Program-made: the position numbers and the translations under genes
Notes under the pieces: model-generated
Seen by the model: the letters and a program-made list of their open reading frames with translations, nothing else
Database searches by the model: none
What the model was told of the DNA's origin: nothing
In this document: positions 7,890-17,541 of the stretch, one piece after another
How positions within the stretch are numbered: the first letter of the stretch is position 1
Layout of the letters: every line of letters begins with the position of its first letter
Assembly: GCA_947586855.1 (NCBI GenBank)
Contig: CANPXV010000004.1
Location: forward strand, 54,189 to 118,188
DNA: 64,000 nucleotides
From: an uncultured Clostridia bacterium
Lineage (GTDB): Bacteria > Bacillota > Clostridia > Christensenellales > CAG-314
Direction: 5' to 3'

Positions 7890-8754
7890 GTGTATCCCGA
7901 TAGGCGTTTTTGAGGTAGTAGTCCAGCTTCAACAGGCCGCCGTTGCTGCTTCCCAACCCAAAAAATTCGCCCCTGCAATAGATTTTTTTGTATCCGTCAA
8001 AGTGCGACGTCCTGATACGTCCGCCGTTAGACAGCCTGTCGTACAGTGCGTCATCCACTTGCAACAAGGGCACATCGGCGAGAGGATATTGTATATCCAG
8101 CAAGCACTGCTCCTTTTGCGCCTCGATTTCCTCCAACGTCAGGGCGTTGTCGATGTCGAAACAGCCCGACGAAAGCCTTATCAAAGCGCTCATATATCCC
8201 ACCGTGCCGCAACACTCGGCAATATCCCTTGCCAGCGAGCGGATATATGTGCCGCCGCTGCAACTTATGTCCACCACAAAGGTGTCCTGCGAGCGTTGTT
8301 CCACAAGGGATATGTCGTAGACGGTTATCGTGCGGGGTTTAAGCTGCACCGTCTCGCCTTGTCGCACCAGCTTGTACGAGCGCACCCCTCCCACCGATAT
8401 GGCGGAGTAAACGGGCGGCACCTGCTGTTGCTCTCCCACAAAACGGGCCAATACCTGTTGCAATTGATAGGCGGTGGGCACAACATCGCAGCTGCCCGTC
8501 AGCAGTCCGTAGCTATCCAGCGTGTCGGTGGTTTTGCCAAAGGTAAAAAACGCCCGATACACTTTGACCTTGTTGGTGAGGTAGGCAAAAAGTTTGGTCC
8601 CTTGCCCCACGGCCACAGGCAGCACACCGCTTGCACCGGGGTCCAATGTGCCCAGATGGCCGATTTTTTTTTCGTGCAGGATGTATTTCAGCCGCACCAC
8701 CACATCGCTTGCGGTTGCGCCGACAGGTTTCAGCACATTCAAAAAGCCGTTCAT
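7876..8754 (-). CDS. truB: tRNA pseudouridine(55) synthase
   Basis: A 292-residue TruB, which forms pseudouridine 55 in the T loop of tRNAs. The catalytic aspartate lies in GHLGTLDPGASGVLP (about residues 33-47), with the following YRAFFTFGKTTDTLD and the SCSGGTYIRSLARD motif. A C-terminal PUA-like part follows. The ATG overlaps the nrnA stop by four bases. Confidence 0.95.
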   Translation of the reverse strand: MNGFLNVLKPVGATASDVVVRLKYILHEKKIGHLGTLDPGASGVLPVAVGQGTKLFAYLTNKVKVYRAFFTFGKTTDTLDSYGLLTGSCDVVPTAYQLQQVLARFVGEQQQVPPVYSAISVGGVRSYKLVRQGETVQLKPRTITVYDISLVEQRSQDTFVVDISCSGGTYIRSLARDIAECCGTVGYMSALIRLSSGCFDIDNALTLEEIEAQKEQCLLDIQYPLADVPLLQVDDALYDRLSNGGRIRTSHFDGYKKIYCRGEFFGLGSSNGGLLKLDYYLKNAYRDTLGTD

Positions 8755-9716
8755 AGCTCAAAGCCCACACAGCGCACAATTTTTTCGATAACGTCCTCCA
8801 AAAAGCCGCTTATCATGCAGCCTGCGGCAAGTTGATGTCCGCCACCGCCAAACTGAGCGCAAATATCTCTCACGCACACATCCTTGCCCCGCATGCTGAC
8901 TTTGTAGACGTTGGGGGCATATTCTGCCAGCATCACGCCCACCCGTGCACTATCCACATTGACGGCGTGTTGCACAATGCCCGACGTATCGCCCATATCG
9001 GCGCCGCTTTCGGCAAAATCCAGCCTGGTGATATACATCAGCACCAGCTGCCCGTCAAAGTAGCTGCGCAAATGGGACAAAGCACGTCCAAGCAATTTGG
9101 TTTCGGCAAGGGTGGTATCCTTGAAAAACACACGGTTGACTTTTTGCATATCGGCGCCCAGCTCACACAGGCGGGCCGCCATCAAAAAGCTGGGTTTGTC
9201 GGTGTTGGAGTGGGAGAAATTGCCCGTATCGGTGCACAGCCCCATGTAGAGGTATGTTGCGATCCTCTCGTCCTGCTCCACGCCCATGGCGTCCAGCAGT
9301 TCGTAGATTATCTGGCATGTGCTGGCATAGTTCGTCACCACGTTGTAGCGAGAAAAGTACTCTCCGCCGTGGTGATCCAACGTCAAAGTCTCGGCAAATT
9401 TGCCGTACATTGCGCCAAACTGCCCAACTCTGTTCAAGTCGCCGCAGTCCACCGCCACCATGATGTCAAATTTTCCACCGAAATCGGTTTGCACCGACGC
9501 CAACTCGGCAAAATTGGCCGTCAGCTTGTCGCCGATGGGACTGTCGCAAAAAACGCCCACCTTTTTGCCCGATTTTTCCAGCGCCAAACGCAGCGCCAAA
9601 CATGCCCCAAGGGCGTCGCCGTCGGGATTGGTATGCGCAAACAGTGCCACGCTGTGCTTTTCTGCAAGCAGCTGGGCGGCCTGTTGGATTGTCAGCTTAC
9701 TTTTTGTTGAGTTCAT
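8751..9716 (-). CDS. nrnA: DHH/DHHA1 phosphoesterase, nanoRNase NrnA-like
   Basis: A 321-residue DHH-family protein. Conserved motifs are HTNPDGDALGA (about residues 28-38), VDCGD, LDHHGG (the DHH motif), CTDTGNFSHSNT and the DHHA1 GGGGHQLAAG near residue 293. Members degrade short oligonucleotides and 3'-phosphoadenosine 5'-phosphate. Its place between rbfA and truB matches Firmicute operons. Confidence 0.9.
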   Translation of the reverse strand: MNSTKSKLTIQQAAQLLAEKHSVALFAHTNPDGDALGACLALRLALEKSGKKVGVFCDSPIGDKLTANFAELASVQTDFGGKFDIMVAVDCGDLNRVGQFGAMYGKFAETLTLDHHGGEYFSRYNVVTNYASTCQIIYELLDAMGVEQDERIATYLYMGLCTDTGNFSHSNTDKPSFLMAARLCELGADMQKVNRVFFKDTTLAETKLLGRALSHLRSYFDGQLVLMYITRLDFAESGADMGDTSGIVQHAVNVDSARVGVMLAEYAPNVYKVSMRGKDVCVRDICAQFGGGGHQLAAGCMISGFLEDVIEKIVRCVGFEL

Positions 9717-10044
9717 TCAGCAGTTGGTCGATTTTTTGTCCGTATTGCTGCGAGGTGTCCGCCACAAAATTGAATTGCGGCACCTTGCGGATATGCATTG
9801 TGCGTGATACCTCTCTGCGCACAATGGGTTCGCTATCCTTGATAGCGGCAAATGTTTGTGCGGCACGCTGCTCGTCGGTGGAAAACACACTGACGTACAC
9901 CTTGGCCGACGAAAGCTCTTTGTCGCAGTCCACATCCACCACGGTAAACATTTCAGTGATGCGTGGGTCCTTGACTTTTTTCGTCAATATTTCCGCTATC
10001 AAACGCCTGAATTCAGAGTTCAGTTTGCTTGTTCTCGTGTTCAT
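9697..10044 (-). CDS. rbfA: Ribosome-binding factor A
   Basis: A 115-residue KH-fold protein with the family signature [16 protein letters not shown] and the later [19 protein letters not shown]. RbfA binds the 30S subunit during late 16S rRNA maturation. It overlaps infB by four bases and nrnA by 20 bases. Confidence 0.93.
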   Translation of the reverse strand: MNTRTSKLNSEFRRLIAEILTKKVKDPRITEMFTVVDVDCDKELSSAKVYVSVFSTDEQRAAQTFAAIKDSEPIVRREVSRTMHIRKVPQFNFVADTSQQYGQKIDQLLNELNKK

Positions 10045-12566
10045 TGCTGTATTTCTTCCATTTGATACACTTCAAACACGTCGCCCACCTTGATGTCGTT
10101 GTAGTTTTCGATGGAGATACCGCACTCGTAGCCGGCGGCCACCTCTTTAACGTCGTCCTTGAAGCGTTTCAGCGCCAAGATATTGCCGTCATATATGCTC
10201 ACGTCGTTGCGATAAATGCGGATCTTGGCGTTACGCAGCACCTTGCCGCTTGTCACATAGCAGCCCGCAACAGATCCCACGCCCGTGATTTTGAATACTT
10301 CTCGCACCTCGACGCTGCCCAGCACATTCTCTCTGAACTTGGGCGCAAGCATGCCCTTCATTGCGGCGGTCACGTCGTCCACGGCGTCGTAGATAACGTT
10401 GTACAGGCGGATATCCACACCTTCCTTTTCCGCAAGGGCTTTTGCGTTGCTGTCGGCACGCACGTTGAAGCCGATAATGATGGCCTCCGACGCCTTGGCA
10501 AGCATAACGTCTGTTTCGGTGATGGCGCCCACGCCTCCGTGAATGGCACTCACCTTCACCTCGTCATTGGAAATCTTCTCCAAGCTGCTCTTCAAAGCCT
10601 CCAAGCTGCCCTGAACATCCGTTTTGATGATAAGGTTGAGGTTTTTGAGCTGCCCCTCCGATATGCGCCCGAACAGATCGCCCAGATTGATGGACGGCGT
10701 TTGACGAGCATTTTCCAACTTGATTTTGTTTTTGCGCTCTTCGGCGGCCTTTTTGACGAGTTTTTCGTCGGCAACGTACATGTAGTCGCCTGCTTGCGGC
10801 ACTTCGGAGAATCCCAACACCTCAACAGGCATCGAGGGGCCTGCGCTCTTGACCTTGCGGCCCTTGTCGTCGAACATGGCGCGGATCTTGCCCGTGGCCG
10901 AACCTGCAATCAGGCTGTCGCCCACATGCAGCGTGCCGTTGCTGATAAGCACTGTGGCAACGGGGCCTCTGCCCTTGTCCAGCTTGGCCTCGATGACGGT
11001 GCCCGTTGCACGTTTGGCGGGGTTGGCTTTCAATTCCTTTATCTCGGTGACGAGCAGCAGGCTTTCCAACAGTTTGTCCAGCCCCATGCCCGTCTTGGCG
11101 GATACGGGCACCATGATGGTGTCGCCGCCCCACTCTTCGGGCACAAGCTCGTATTCGGTCAGTTGCTGCTTCACTCTGTCGGGGTCCACGTGCGGTTTGT
11201 CCATCTTGTTGATGGCCACCACAATGGACACTCCTGCCGCTTTGGCGTGGTTGATGGCCTCTATGGTCTGGGGCATCACGCCGTCGTCCGCCGCCACCAC
11301 TATGATGGCAACGTCGGTTATCTTGGCGCCTCTGGCACGCATTGCGGTAAAGGCCGCATGGCCGGGCGTATCGATAAAGGTGATTTGCTCTCCCTTGGCC
11401 GTCACGGTGTATGCGCCGATATGCTGCGTGATACCGCCCGCCTCGCCGCCGGTGACGTTGGTGTTACGGATAGCGTCCAACAACGAAGTTTTGCCGTGGT
11501 CAACGTGTCCCATGACGGTGACGATGGGCGGACGTTTGGTGTTGTTTTCCAACCCGTCGTCCGTTTCGGCATCCAAAATGATTTCCTCTGCGGTCAGCTC
11601 CTGTTTCAGTTCCAGCGTGACGCCGTGCATACCTGCGATGTACTCAGCATAGTCGAAGTCCACCGTGTCATTGATGGTTTTCATTATGCCTTCCTTGAAG
11701 AGTTGCTTGATTATCTCCGAGGCGGACACGCCAATGCGCTCGCTAAGCAGCTTGATGGGCACTTCTTTGTCGTTGACAACGGCATGCGTGATTTTGGGAG
11801 CAACCACCGCCGAACCGCCGTCGCTACGTTTTGTACGTGCCCTGCGCACCACTCTGTCCTCGTCGTAGTCGGCCGAGTAGTCTCTGGTAAGCAGCTTTTT
11901 GAGATTGCTTTGACGTTTCTCGTCGGGATGTTCCTTGGTTTTGTTTTTGTTGCCGTGCGACTTTTGCGGCTCACTGCGAGGAACCTCTGCCACGGGCGCA
12001 AACTTTTTGGCGGCAGGACGAGCCTGTTGCGTGCGACCGTTGGCGTTTTGCTCGGTGCGTGCAGGCTTCGGTCCCGTCTTGTCCGATGCGGAGCGAGGTT
12101 TGGCGCCGCCGTTAGAGGTAGGCTTGACAGACGTATCGAGGAACTTTCTGATACGCACATTGCCCTTTTCGTCGGTGTAACGCTTGATTTCGCGGCCGTT
12201 TTCGATGATGGTGTCCACCTTGGCGGTGGGTTTTTCCTGTTTGGGGGCAGGCTCTTCAACCTTGGGCGGAGCAGGCGGCGTCGGCTCGACCACTTCCGCA
12301 ACGGGAGTCACAGCAGGTTCCTTGGTCTCCTCGACGGGCGGCACAACAGTTTCTTCCACAGTCTGCTGTCGCTTGGCCAACTCCTCCATTTCCTGCTGAC
12401 GGAACTCGATCTTCCTCTGCTGGATGGCATTGGAAAGGGCGTTCGCACGCTGTCTCAGCGCAGAAACGGATTGCTGCAAAGCACGGGCAACGCTCAAAAC
12501 GTTGGATTTGACCGTTCTGACGTTATCGAGGCTTCTGGGTTTTTGAGTGTTGGTTGTATTTGCCAT
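10041..12566 (-). CDS. infB: Translation initiation factor IF-2
   Basis: An 841-residue IF-2, which places initiator tRNA on the 30S subunit. The N-terminal 330 residues are a charged, low-complexity linker rich in Pro, Val, Glu and Lys with an IF2_N module near [19 protein letters not shown]. The GTPase domain has [22 protein letters not shown] and NKMDKP. A good GGGAGG site precedes the ATG. A 933-residue frame on the plus strand opposite this gene is only an antisense shadow. Confidence 0.97.
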   Translation of the reverse strand: MANTTNTQKPRSLDNVRTVKSNVLSVARALQQSVSALRQRANALSNAIQQRKIEFRQQEMEELAKRQQTVEETVVPPVEETKEPAVTPVAEVVEPTPPAPPKVEEPAPKQEKPTAKVDTIIENGREIKRYTDEKGNVRIRKFLDTSVKPTSNGGAKPRSASDKTGPKPARTEQNANGRTQQARPAAKKFAPVAEVPRSEPQKSHGNKNKTKEHPDEKRQSNLKKLLTRDYSADYDEDRVVRRARTKRSDGGSAVVAPKITHAVVNDKEVPIKLLSERIGVSASEIIKQLFKEGIMKTINDTVDFDYAEYIAGMHGVTLELKQELTAEEIILDAETDDGLENNTKRPPIVTVMGHVDHGKTSLLDAIRNTNVTGGEAGGITQHIGAYTVTAKGEQITFIDTPGHAAFTAMRARGAKITDVAIIVVAADDGVMPQTIEAINHAKAAGVSIVVAINKMDKPHVDPDRVKQQLTEYELVPEEWGGDTIMVPVSAKTGMGLDKLLESLLLVTEIKELKANPAKRATGTVIEAKLDKGRGPVATVLISNGTLHVGDSLIAGSATGKIRAMFDDKGRKVKSAGPSMPVEVLGFSEVPQAGDYMYVADEKLVKKAAEERKNKIKLENARQTPSINLGDLFGRISEGQLKNLNLIIKTDVQGSLEALKSSLEKISNDEVKVSAIHGGVGAITETDVMLAKASEAIIIGFNVRADSNAKALAEKEGVDIRLYNVIYDAVDDVTAAMKGMLAPKFRENVLGSVEVREVFKITGVGSVAGCYVTSGKVLRNAKIRIYRNDVSIYDGNILALKRFKDDVKEVAAGYECGISIENYNDIKVGDVFEVYQMEEIQQ

Positions 12567-12585
12567 TATTTACCTCCCAAGGCAT

Positions 12586-12867
12586 CTACATCAAATTTTC
12601 ACATATGGCGGCGGCCAGCGATTTGTCGCAGATCGCCACCGCTTTGCAATTTTTCTTTTGCAAAATATCGTATTGCGGAATTTTCAACAAGGGGCAGTTG
12701 CGCTGTTCGCTTGTCCTTTTTATCACCGAAAAAGAGTTTGGAGACAAGTCCGGCGTGTACAATATCACATAAACGTGCTTTTTGCTTGCCTTTATCGAGT
12801 CGCAGCCCAGCAGTGCCGAGCCCTTCTTGATGGCAAAACCTATATATGTCTGGATTTTATCAGTCAA
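12586..12867 (-). CDS. ylxQ: L7Ae-family ribosomal protein YlxQ
   Basis: A 93-residue protein of the L7Ae/L30e/YlxQ RNA-binding fold. I choose a TTG start at 12867, overlapping the ylxR stop by eight bases, because GGAGAG stands at good spacing before it and the product then begins LTDKIQTYIG in family register; the longer track frame runs back through ylxR. Features are FAIKKGSALLGCDS and the ending ICDKSLAAAICE. It sits between ylxR and infB as in B. subtilis. Confidence 0.82.
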   Translation of the reverse strand: MTDKIQTYIGFAIKKGSALLGCDSIKASKKHVYVILYTPDLSPNSFSVIKRTSEQRNCPLLKIPQYDILQKKNCKAVAICDKSLAAAICENLM

Positions 12868-13117
12868 GCGCTCTCTCCAACAGATCCGCCACCGATTCCA
12901 GCGAAAATCCGTTTTGTTTTGCAAATCCTTTGCCTTTCAGGGCCTTGGATATGCACTCCTTGTTTTTGCACAGGTACACGCCCCTGCCGTTGAGCTTGCC
13001 GCTCGCATCCACCACCACGCCATTGTCTGTGTTGACAATGCGCAGCAGCTGATTTTTGGGCTTCATTTGCCTGCACATCACGCACATTCTTACGGGGATT
13101 TTTTTGACCGTTGCCAA
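12860..13117 (-). CDS. ylxR: YlxR family RNA-binding protein (DUF448)
   Basis: An 85-residue protein with PVRMCVMCRQMKPK near the N-terminus and GRGVYLCKNKEC in the middle, the signature of the YlxR/DUF448 family. The fold suggests RNA binding; a role near RNase P or transcription has been proposed in Firmicutes. It lies between nusA and ylxQ with three bases to nusA. Confidence 0.92.
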   Translation of the reverse strand: MATVKKIPVRMCVMCRQMKPKNQLLRIVNTDNGVVVDASGKLNGRGVYLCKNKECISKALKGKGFAKQNGFSLESVADLLERALD

Positions 13118-13120
13118 AGC

Positions 13121-14203
13121 CTATTCTCCTTCGTCGTCGGTATCGAACATGCCGCTTGCCAGCGCAGCCGAGTAGGACTTGACGTCGATTTTCCAACCGG
13201 TAAGCCGTGCCGCAAGGCGAGCGTTTTGCCCCTCTTTGCCGATAGCCAGCGAAAGTTTTTCGTCGGGCACCACAACTTTGGCTTCTTTGGTATCCTCGTC
13301 GGCCTGCACGATCAGCACCTTGGCGGGAGACAGTGCCCGTGCGATGTAGTCGAGTATGTCGCTGCTCCAAGGTATGATGTCGATTTTTTCTCCGCCCACT
13401 TCGGATACGATAGCGTTCACTCTCACGCCTTTGTTGCCAACGCAGGCGCCCACGGCGTCCACTTCGGGGTCGTTGGAGTACACCGCCATCTTGGTGCGGA
13501 AGCCCGCCTCTCTCACGATGCTCTTTATCTGCACGATGTCCGAGCGGATCTCGGGCACTTCGTTTTCGAACAGACGCTTGATAAACATATAGCTTGCGCG
13601 TGACAAAATGACCTGCGTGCCGCCGATACCGTCCCGCACACGCTTCACAAGCACTTTGATCCTGTCTCCTGCGTGATATTTTTCGCCGGGGATCTGGTCC
13701 TGGGGCGACAGCACGCCTTCCATCTGGTTTTTGCCTATCTCCACATAGATGGTGCCGTCCTCTTTTACCCGAGAAACAATGCCGATAAGCAGCTCATTTT
13801 CCTTTTCGGAGTATTGGCTGTATGTGATGTCCTTCTCCGCCTGATGCAGGCTGTTTTTGATGACTTGCACTGCGTTTTGCGTGGCGATACGGCTAAAATC
13901 TCTGGGGTTTATCTCGCGCAGCACCTCATCGCCCACTTTGTAGCTTTTTTTGATAAGTTGTGCGTCCTCCAACGAAATTTCCTTTTCGGGATTTTCCACT
14001 TCTTCCACCACGATTTTTTTGGTGTAGACGTTTATGGATTTTTTGTCGGCGTTGATTTTGACAACGGTGTCCGACGCCTCTCCGTAGTGCTTTTTGCAGG
14101 CGATTGTCAGGGCCGTCTCCAAGGATTCGATAACTTTTTCCTTGCTTATCCCCTTGGATTCTTCCAGCTCATCAAGGGCGAGAAAAAACTCTTTGCTTAT
14201 CAT
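13121..14203 (-). CDS. nusA: Transcription termination/antitermination factor NusA
   Basis: A 360-residue NusA with the N-terminal RNA polymerase-binding domain, an S1 domain ([19 protein letters not shown], about residues 135-153) and two KH domains including [25 protein letters not shown]. It lacks the C-terminal acidic repeats of enteric NusA, as expected for Firmicutes. It modulates pausing, termination and antitermination. AGGAGG precedes the ATG and rimP lies just upstream. Confidence 0.96.
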   Translation of the reverse strand: MISKEFFLALDELEESKGISKEKVIESLETALTIACKKHYGEASDTVVKINADKKSINVYTKKIVVEEVENPEKEISLEDAQLIKKSYKVGDEVLREINPRDFSRIATQNAVQVIKNSLHQAEKDITYSQYSEKENELLIGIVSRVKEDGTIYVEIGKNQMEGVLSPQDQIPGEKYHAGDRIKVLVKRVRDGIGGTQVILSRASYMFIKRLFENEVPEIRSDIVQIKSIVREAGFRTKMAVYSNDPEVDAVGACVGNKGVRVNAIVSEVGGEKIDIIPWSSDILDYIARALSPAKVLIVQADEDTKEAKVVVPDEKLSLAIGKEGQNARLAARLTGWKIDVKSYSAALASGMFDTDDEGE

Positions 14204-14214
14204 GATAGTTCCTC

Positions 14215-14670
14215 CTAAAATTCGATTATCGGCTCAACTTTTGCCGTATCTTTTTTGTTGAATGTAAGTTGCTTGCCGCCCATATCGATGGTAAAGACGT
14301 TTTCGTCGTAGGACGTCAGCACTCCGTCAAACAGCTTTTTGCCGTTTAGCGGCGTGTACAGACGGACGGCAATCTTTTTGTTGAGATTGCGGCGGTAGTC
14401 CCGCTCCGTTTTGAGGGGACGGTCGATGCCGGGCGAGGACACGTTGAGGGTGTAGCTTGTATCTATCGGGTCCAGCTCGTCCAGCGGAGCGTCTATGGCA
14501 CGGTGCAGCCTTTCGCAGTCGTCTATGGTGACGCCGCCGTCCTTGTCGATGACCACGGTGAGATTCATCCCGTCGTACTTTTTTTCGTACAGCACTTCCA
14601 CGACTTCCAGCCCAAAGCTCTCGGCAATGGGCGCAACAAGTGCAAACACTTCGTCGGCAACTTTTCCCAT
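14215..14670 (-). CDS. rimP: Ribosome maturation factor RimP
   Basis: A 151-residue RimP, needed for 30S subunit maturation. Its alpha/beta domain carries LTVVIDKDGGVTIDDCERLHRAI and the following SYTLNVSSPGIDRPL, then a C-terminal Sm-like barrel. It is the first gene of the rimP-nusA-ylxR-ylxQ-infB run; AAGGAG precedes the ATG and a structured leader stands upstream. Confidence 0.94.
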   Translation of the reverse strand: MGKVADEVFALVAPIAESFGLEVVEVLYEKKYDGMNLTVVIDKDGGVTIDDCERLHRAIDAPLDELDPIDTSYTLNVSSPGIDRPLKTERDYRRNLNKKIAVRLYTPLNGKKLFDGVLTSYDENVFTIDMGGKQLTFNKKDTAKVEPIIEF

Positions 14671-14691
14671 AAAAACTCCTTATATCAAGTT

Positions 14692-14803
14692 GAGAGTGGA
14701 GACAAACTCCACTCTCACCATAAAACTCTCAATGGCGAAACAGGATCGCTTGCAAAAACATCTGTAAATCTTGCAAGCTACGCAACAAATCACTGATTTG
14801 TTG
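14692..14803 (-). promoter_or_regulatory. Structured 5' leader of the rimP-nusA-infB operon
   Basis: Between the promoter and the rimP ribosome binding site there are three inverted repeats: a perfect 10-bp stem with a one-base loop at 14783-14803, an 8-bp GCTTGCAA/TTGCAAGC pair at 14748-14778, and a perfect 10-bp GAGAGTGGAG hairpin with a five-base loop at 14692-14716 next to AAGGAG. None is followed by a T run, so they are not ordinary terminators. A cis-acting leader bound by NusA or by a ribosomal factor is possible but not shown. Confidence 0.6.
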
Positions 14804-14808
14804 GTTAA

Positions 14809-14837
14809 ATTATACCACAACAAATGCCTTTTGACAA
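14809..14837 (-). promoter_or_regulatory. Sigma-A promoter of rimP operon
   Basis: On the minus strand TTGTCA (14832-14837) and TATAAT (14809-14814) are separated by 17 bases. It lies about 140 bases upstream of rimP, between polC-like and rimP, and should drive at least rimP to infB. Confidence 0.85.
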
Positions 14838-14861
14838 CTGTTTTGCAAAAATAATGCAAAC

Positions 14862-16502
14862 TTACTTGCTGTTGGAACACAAAACGCTTATGCACCGAGC
14901 CACCGTTGTAGCAGTTTCCCTGCAAAAAACGACATTTTCGCACGGGACCTTGCATTTTTTGGCGACGTCCTCCAACTTGGCACAATTGGGATAGCCGTTG
15001 AACAGGCTGTTTTCAAAAAGCTGCCCCAAAAGTTCCGTCTGCGCAATGCACTCGTTGGCAAAGCGGTAGTTCATCGGCGCCGCATAGTAGTCCAACAGGG
15101 CAATTATCTGCGACAGATCCACGCCGATAAGGGCACAACCGTGCACAAATTTGAACAGGTCCGACACAACTTCCGTCAGCGTGGGATAAAAAATCAACTT
15201 GTCGTTTTCCACGCCGCAACTGTGCAACCGCTTGTCGGAGGAAATGTCCCTTTCGGGGTTGATATAGGAAAACAACCGTTCGGTCATGTGCCCGTTTACC
15301 AACTTGACAGCGCACAGGGCAAACAGCTTGTCCTCTATCGGGTTGGACAGCCCTGTGGCGTTGACGTGCAGCACAACGCACTCCCTGCCCGTCAAGACGG
15401 ACTTGTCCGAGCCTTGACTGACGAAATTTATCTGCCTGAATTCGGCAAAAGGTTCGGGTTTTATCAGCAGATAGCTCTCGGCGGGCTCCTTGCGGAAATC
15501 CTTGTCCGGCGAGATGGGCGCCACAACACAACTGCACAAATCGTATACGTGCAATTCCAGCTGGCCGTTCTGCCCGAAAACCGCCTTGCCGTGCGCAGCC
15601 ACCGTCATCGAGTCGGATAGCCACAAGATGTCCTTCATCTTTTTGTCGTTGGCCAACGCACGTTTTTGAGACAAGGTGCGTGCCTCGGCCTCGCCCCTGC
15701 CCGTCTCGCTCATGATCAGCTCGACGTCGGTTATCGCCAGCCGCACAAACAGCACGCAAGGTATTGTTCCGCCCGTGGCGTCCGTCAAAGTGAAGGAGCA
15801 TATTTGCAGCAGCGGATTGTTCTTGGCCTGTCTGCACTTTTTTTGCGACACCGTTCCGCACACCGTGCAGTTGTCCATAGGGTTGCGCAAATCGGATATG
15901 TACATGGGCAAAGACTCAAACGCCTTGCCGAACATCATACGTTTGCCGCTGACGGAAAAATAGCGAGACGGCCGCAGCAGTTCTCTGTTTACGGCAAGTT
16001 GCACCAGCTTTTCCTGCTCGGATACGTCCACAACGGGCGATTCGACCTGCTCCCTTACGTCAAAATTGACCTCGTAACAGGTGTATTCGGCGTAGTATTC
16101 TTGCAGATTGGCGCAAAAGTCGGACAGTTCCATATTTTTTTTGGTGACGGCGCTCACGTTGAAGGTGACGTCTATCCGCCGGCCCTCTACTTGCACCTCG
16201 GTGCTGTTTTTGCCGATGTTGGAGTAGATGGGGTAGCGCTTGTTGATGAGCTCAAACAGGTTTTTCAAAAAGGAGTTGACGCCAAATTGGTCGTCAACAA
16301 ATCTGACGCTGCAAAAATATCCTTTGGGTATCTGCGTGCGCACCACGTCCGTTATCTGCTGGCGCAGCGATGCAGACAGCTCGTCCACATTAGGATAGGA
16401 CAGCACACATGACACCCGCCGTTGAAACTTGTCAATGCGGATCTCTCTCATGCGCAGGTCGGCCAGATTGGGGAAAAATTTGTGCAAAACGTCAATTATC
16501 AT
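14862..16502 (-). CDS. PolC-like protein lacking PHP and polymerase domains, with inactive exonuclease
   Basis: A 546-residue protein at the locus where polC normally stands, between ispG and rimP. Residues 1-200 resemble the PolC N-terminal region, about 210-330 an OB-fold (with CTVCGTVSQKKC), and about 371-546 the DnaQ-like exonuclease. Expected exonuclease residues are replaced: Exo I DxE is LHVNATGLS (H379, N381), the Exo II region reads LIGVDLSQI, and the Exo III H and D are N523 and R528. The PHP domain and the whole polymerase core are missing. The frame is intact and overlaps ispG by 11 bases, so it seems a maintained gene. A working replicative polymerase must be encoded elsewhere. 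Function unknown. Confidence 0.8.
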   Translation of the reverse strand: MIIDVLHKFFPNLADLRMREIRIDKFQRRVSCVLSYPNVDELSASLRQQITDVVRTQIPKGYFCSVRFVDDQFGVNSFLKNLFELINKRYPIYSNIGKNSTEVQVEGRRIDVTFNVSAVTKKNMELSDFCANLQEYYAEYTCYEVNFDVREQVESPVVDVSEQEKLVQLAVNRELLRPSRYFSVSGKRMMFGKAFESLPMYISDLRNPMDNCTVCGTVSQKKCRQAKNNPLLQICSFTLTDATGGTIPCVLFVRLAITDVELIMSETGRGEAEARTLSQKRALANDKKMKDILWLSDSMTVAAHGKAVFGQNGQLELHVYDLCSCVVAPISPDKDFRKEPAESYLLIKPEPFAEFRQINFVSQGSDKSVLTGRECVVLHVNATGLSNPIEDKLFALCAVKLVNGHMTERLFSYINPERDISSDKRLHSCGVENDKLIFYPTLTEVVSDLFKFVHGCALIGVDLSQIIALLDYYAAPMNYRFANECIAQTELLGQLFENSLFNGYPNCAKLEDVAKKCKVPCENVVFCRETATTVARCISVLCSNSK

Positions 16503-17541
16503 TGGTCAGAAGGTCAATTTCATTTTTGAATTGCTCGATAGCGTGCTCGGCGTCCACAGTTTTGTAGCGCTTTCCGTGGCGGAAGAACACACAGCTGCCG
16601 TTGGCGCCCGCCAGCCCCAGATCGGCGTCGCTGCACTCTCCCGGGCCGTTTACTTCGCACCCCATCACGGCAATTTTGAGATTTTTGTCGATATTTTTTA
16701 CGTAGTCGTACACCTGTTTTGCGGTGTTTTCCAAATCGATAGAACAGCGCCCGCACTTAGGGCAGGACACGAACGTAACGCCCCTTTTCAGCCCCAACGA
16801 CACCAATATGTCCTTGGCCGCCTGCACCTCGTCAACGGGGTCGGACGTCAGCGACACCCGCACAGTATCCCCGATGCTCTCCAACAGCAAGGCGCCGATA
16901 CCGATGGCGTTTTTCACAAGCCCTTGCCGCAGCAAGCCTGCCTCCGTCACGCCGATGTGCATGGGATAGCCCAACTGCGCCGCCAGACGGTTGGTCTCGA
17001 CGGTCTCTTGTATATCCGTGCTTTTGACGGACAGCACAATTTGGTCAAATCCCCTGTCCTCAAAGTAGCGAACGTATTTCTCCAAGCTGACGCACAGCGC
17101 ACGGGGCCTGCTGCCGCCGACGCTTTCCAACACGTCCTTGTTGACGGAGCCGCCGTTTACGCCAATTCTCACGGGCACGTCGTGCAACTTGGCGCAATCG
17201 ATCACGGCGTCCAGCTGCGACAGCGACATATTACCGGGGTTGATACGCACCTTGTCGGCGCCCGCTTCTATGGCGGCAATGGCCAAACGCCAATCGAAAT
17301 GTATGTCGGCCACAAGCGGAGCGTCCGTTTGTTTGCGCACCTCGGCAAAGGCGACAACGGATTGTTTGTTGGGCAGGGCAATGCGCACGATGTCGCAACC
17401 GCAACCCATGCACCGCTCAATTTGTCCAAGCGTGCCATCGATATCCGTCACGGGCAGATTGGTCATGGTCTGCACCGCTATCGGTGCGCCGCCGCCCACA
17501 AGCACACTGCGTATTTTAACCTGTTTTGTATTGTTTCTCAT
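16492..17541 (-). CDS. ispG: 4-hydroxy-3-methylbut-2-enyl diphosphate synthase
   Basis: A 349-residue IspG (GcpE), which reduces methylerythritol cyclodiphosphate in the MEP isoprenoid pathway. The TIM barrel carries KVRINPGN and the C-terminal part the [4Fe-4S] cysteines in SCPKCGRC and MGCEVNGPGE. It follows rseP and overlaps it by four bases, in the usual dxr-rseP-ispG order. Confidence 0.96.
   Translation of the reverse strand: MRNNTKQVKIRSVLVGGGAPIAVQTMTNLPVTDIDGTLGQIERCMGCGCDIVRIALPNKQSVVAFAEVRKQTDAPLVADIHFDWRLAIAAIEAGADKVRINPGNMSLSQLDAVIDCAKLHDVPVRIGVNGGSVNKDVLESVGGSRPRALCVSLEKYVRYFEDRGFDQIVLSVKSTDIQETVETNRLAAQLGYPMHIGVTEAGLLRQGLVKNAIGIGALLLESIGDTVRVSLTSDPVDEVQAAKDILVSLGLKRGVTFVSCPKCGRCSIDLENTAKQVYDYVKNIDKNLKIAVMGCEVNGPGECSDADLGLAGANGSCVFFRHGKRYKTVDAEHAIEQFKNEIDLLTNDN

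Noticed and set aside
10029-12830. 933-residue plus-strand ORF opposite infB
   Set aside because: It is an antisense shadow of a clear IF-2 gene, has no domain motifs and is rich in improbable His and Gly runs produced by the complementary codon pattern.
14862-16502. A normal replicative DNA polymerase annotation (polC)
   Set aside because: The polymerase and PHP domains are absent and the exonuclease residues are replaced, so the standard polC product name would mislead.
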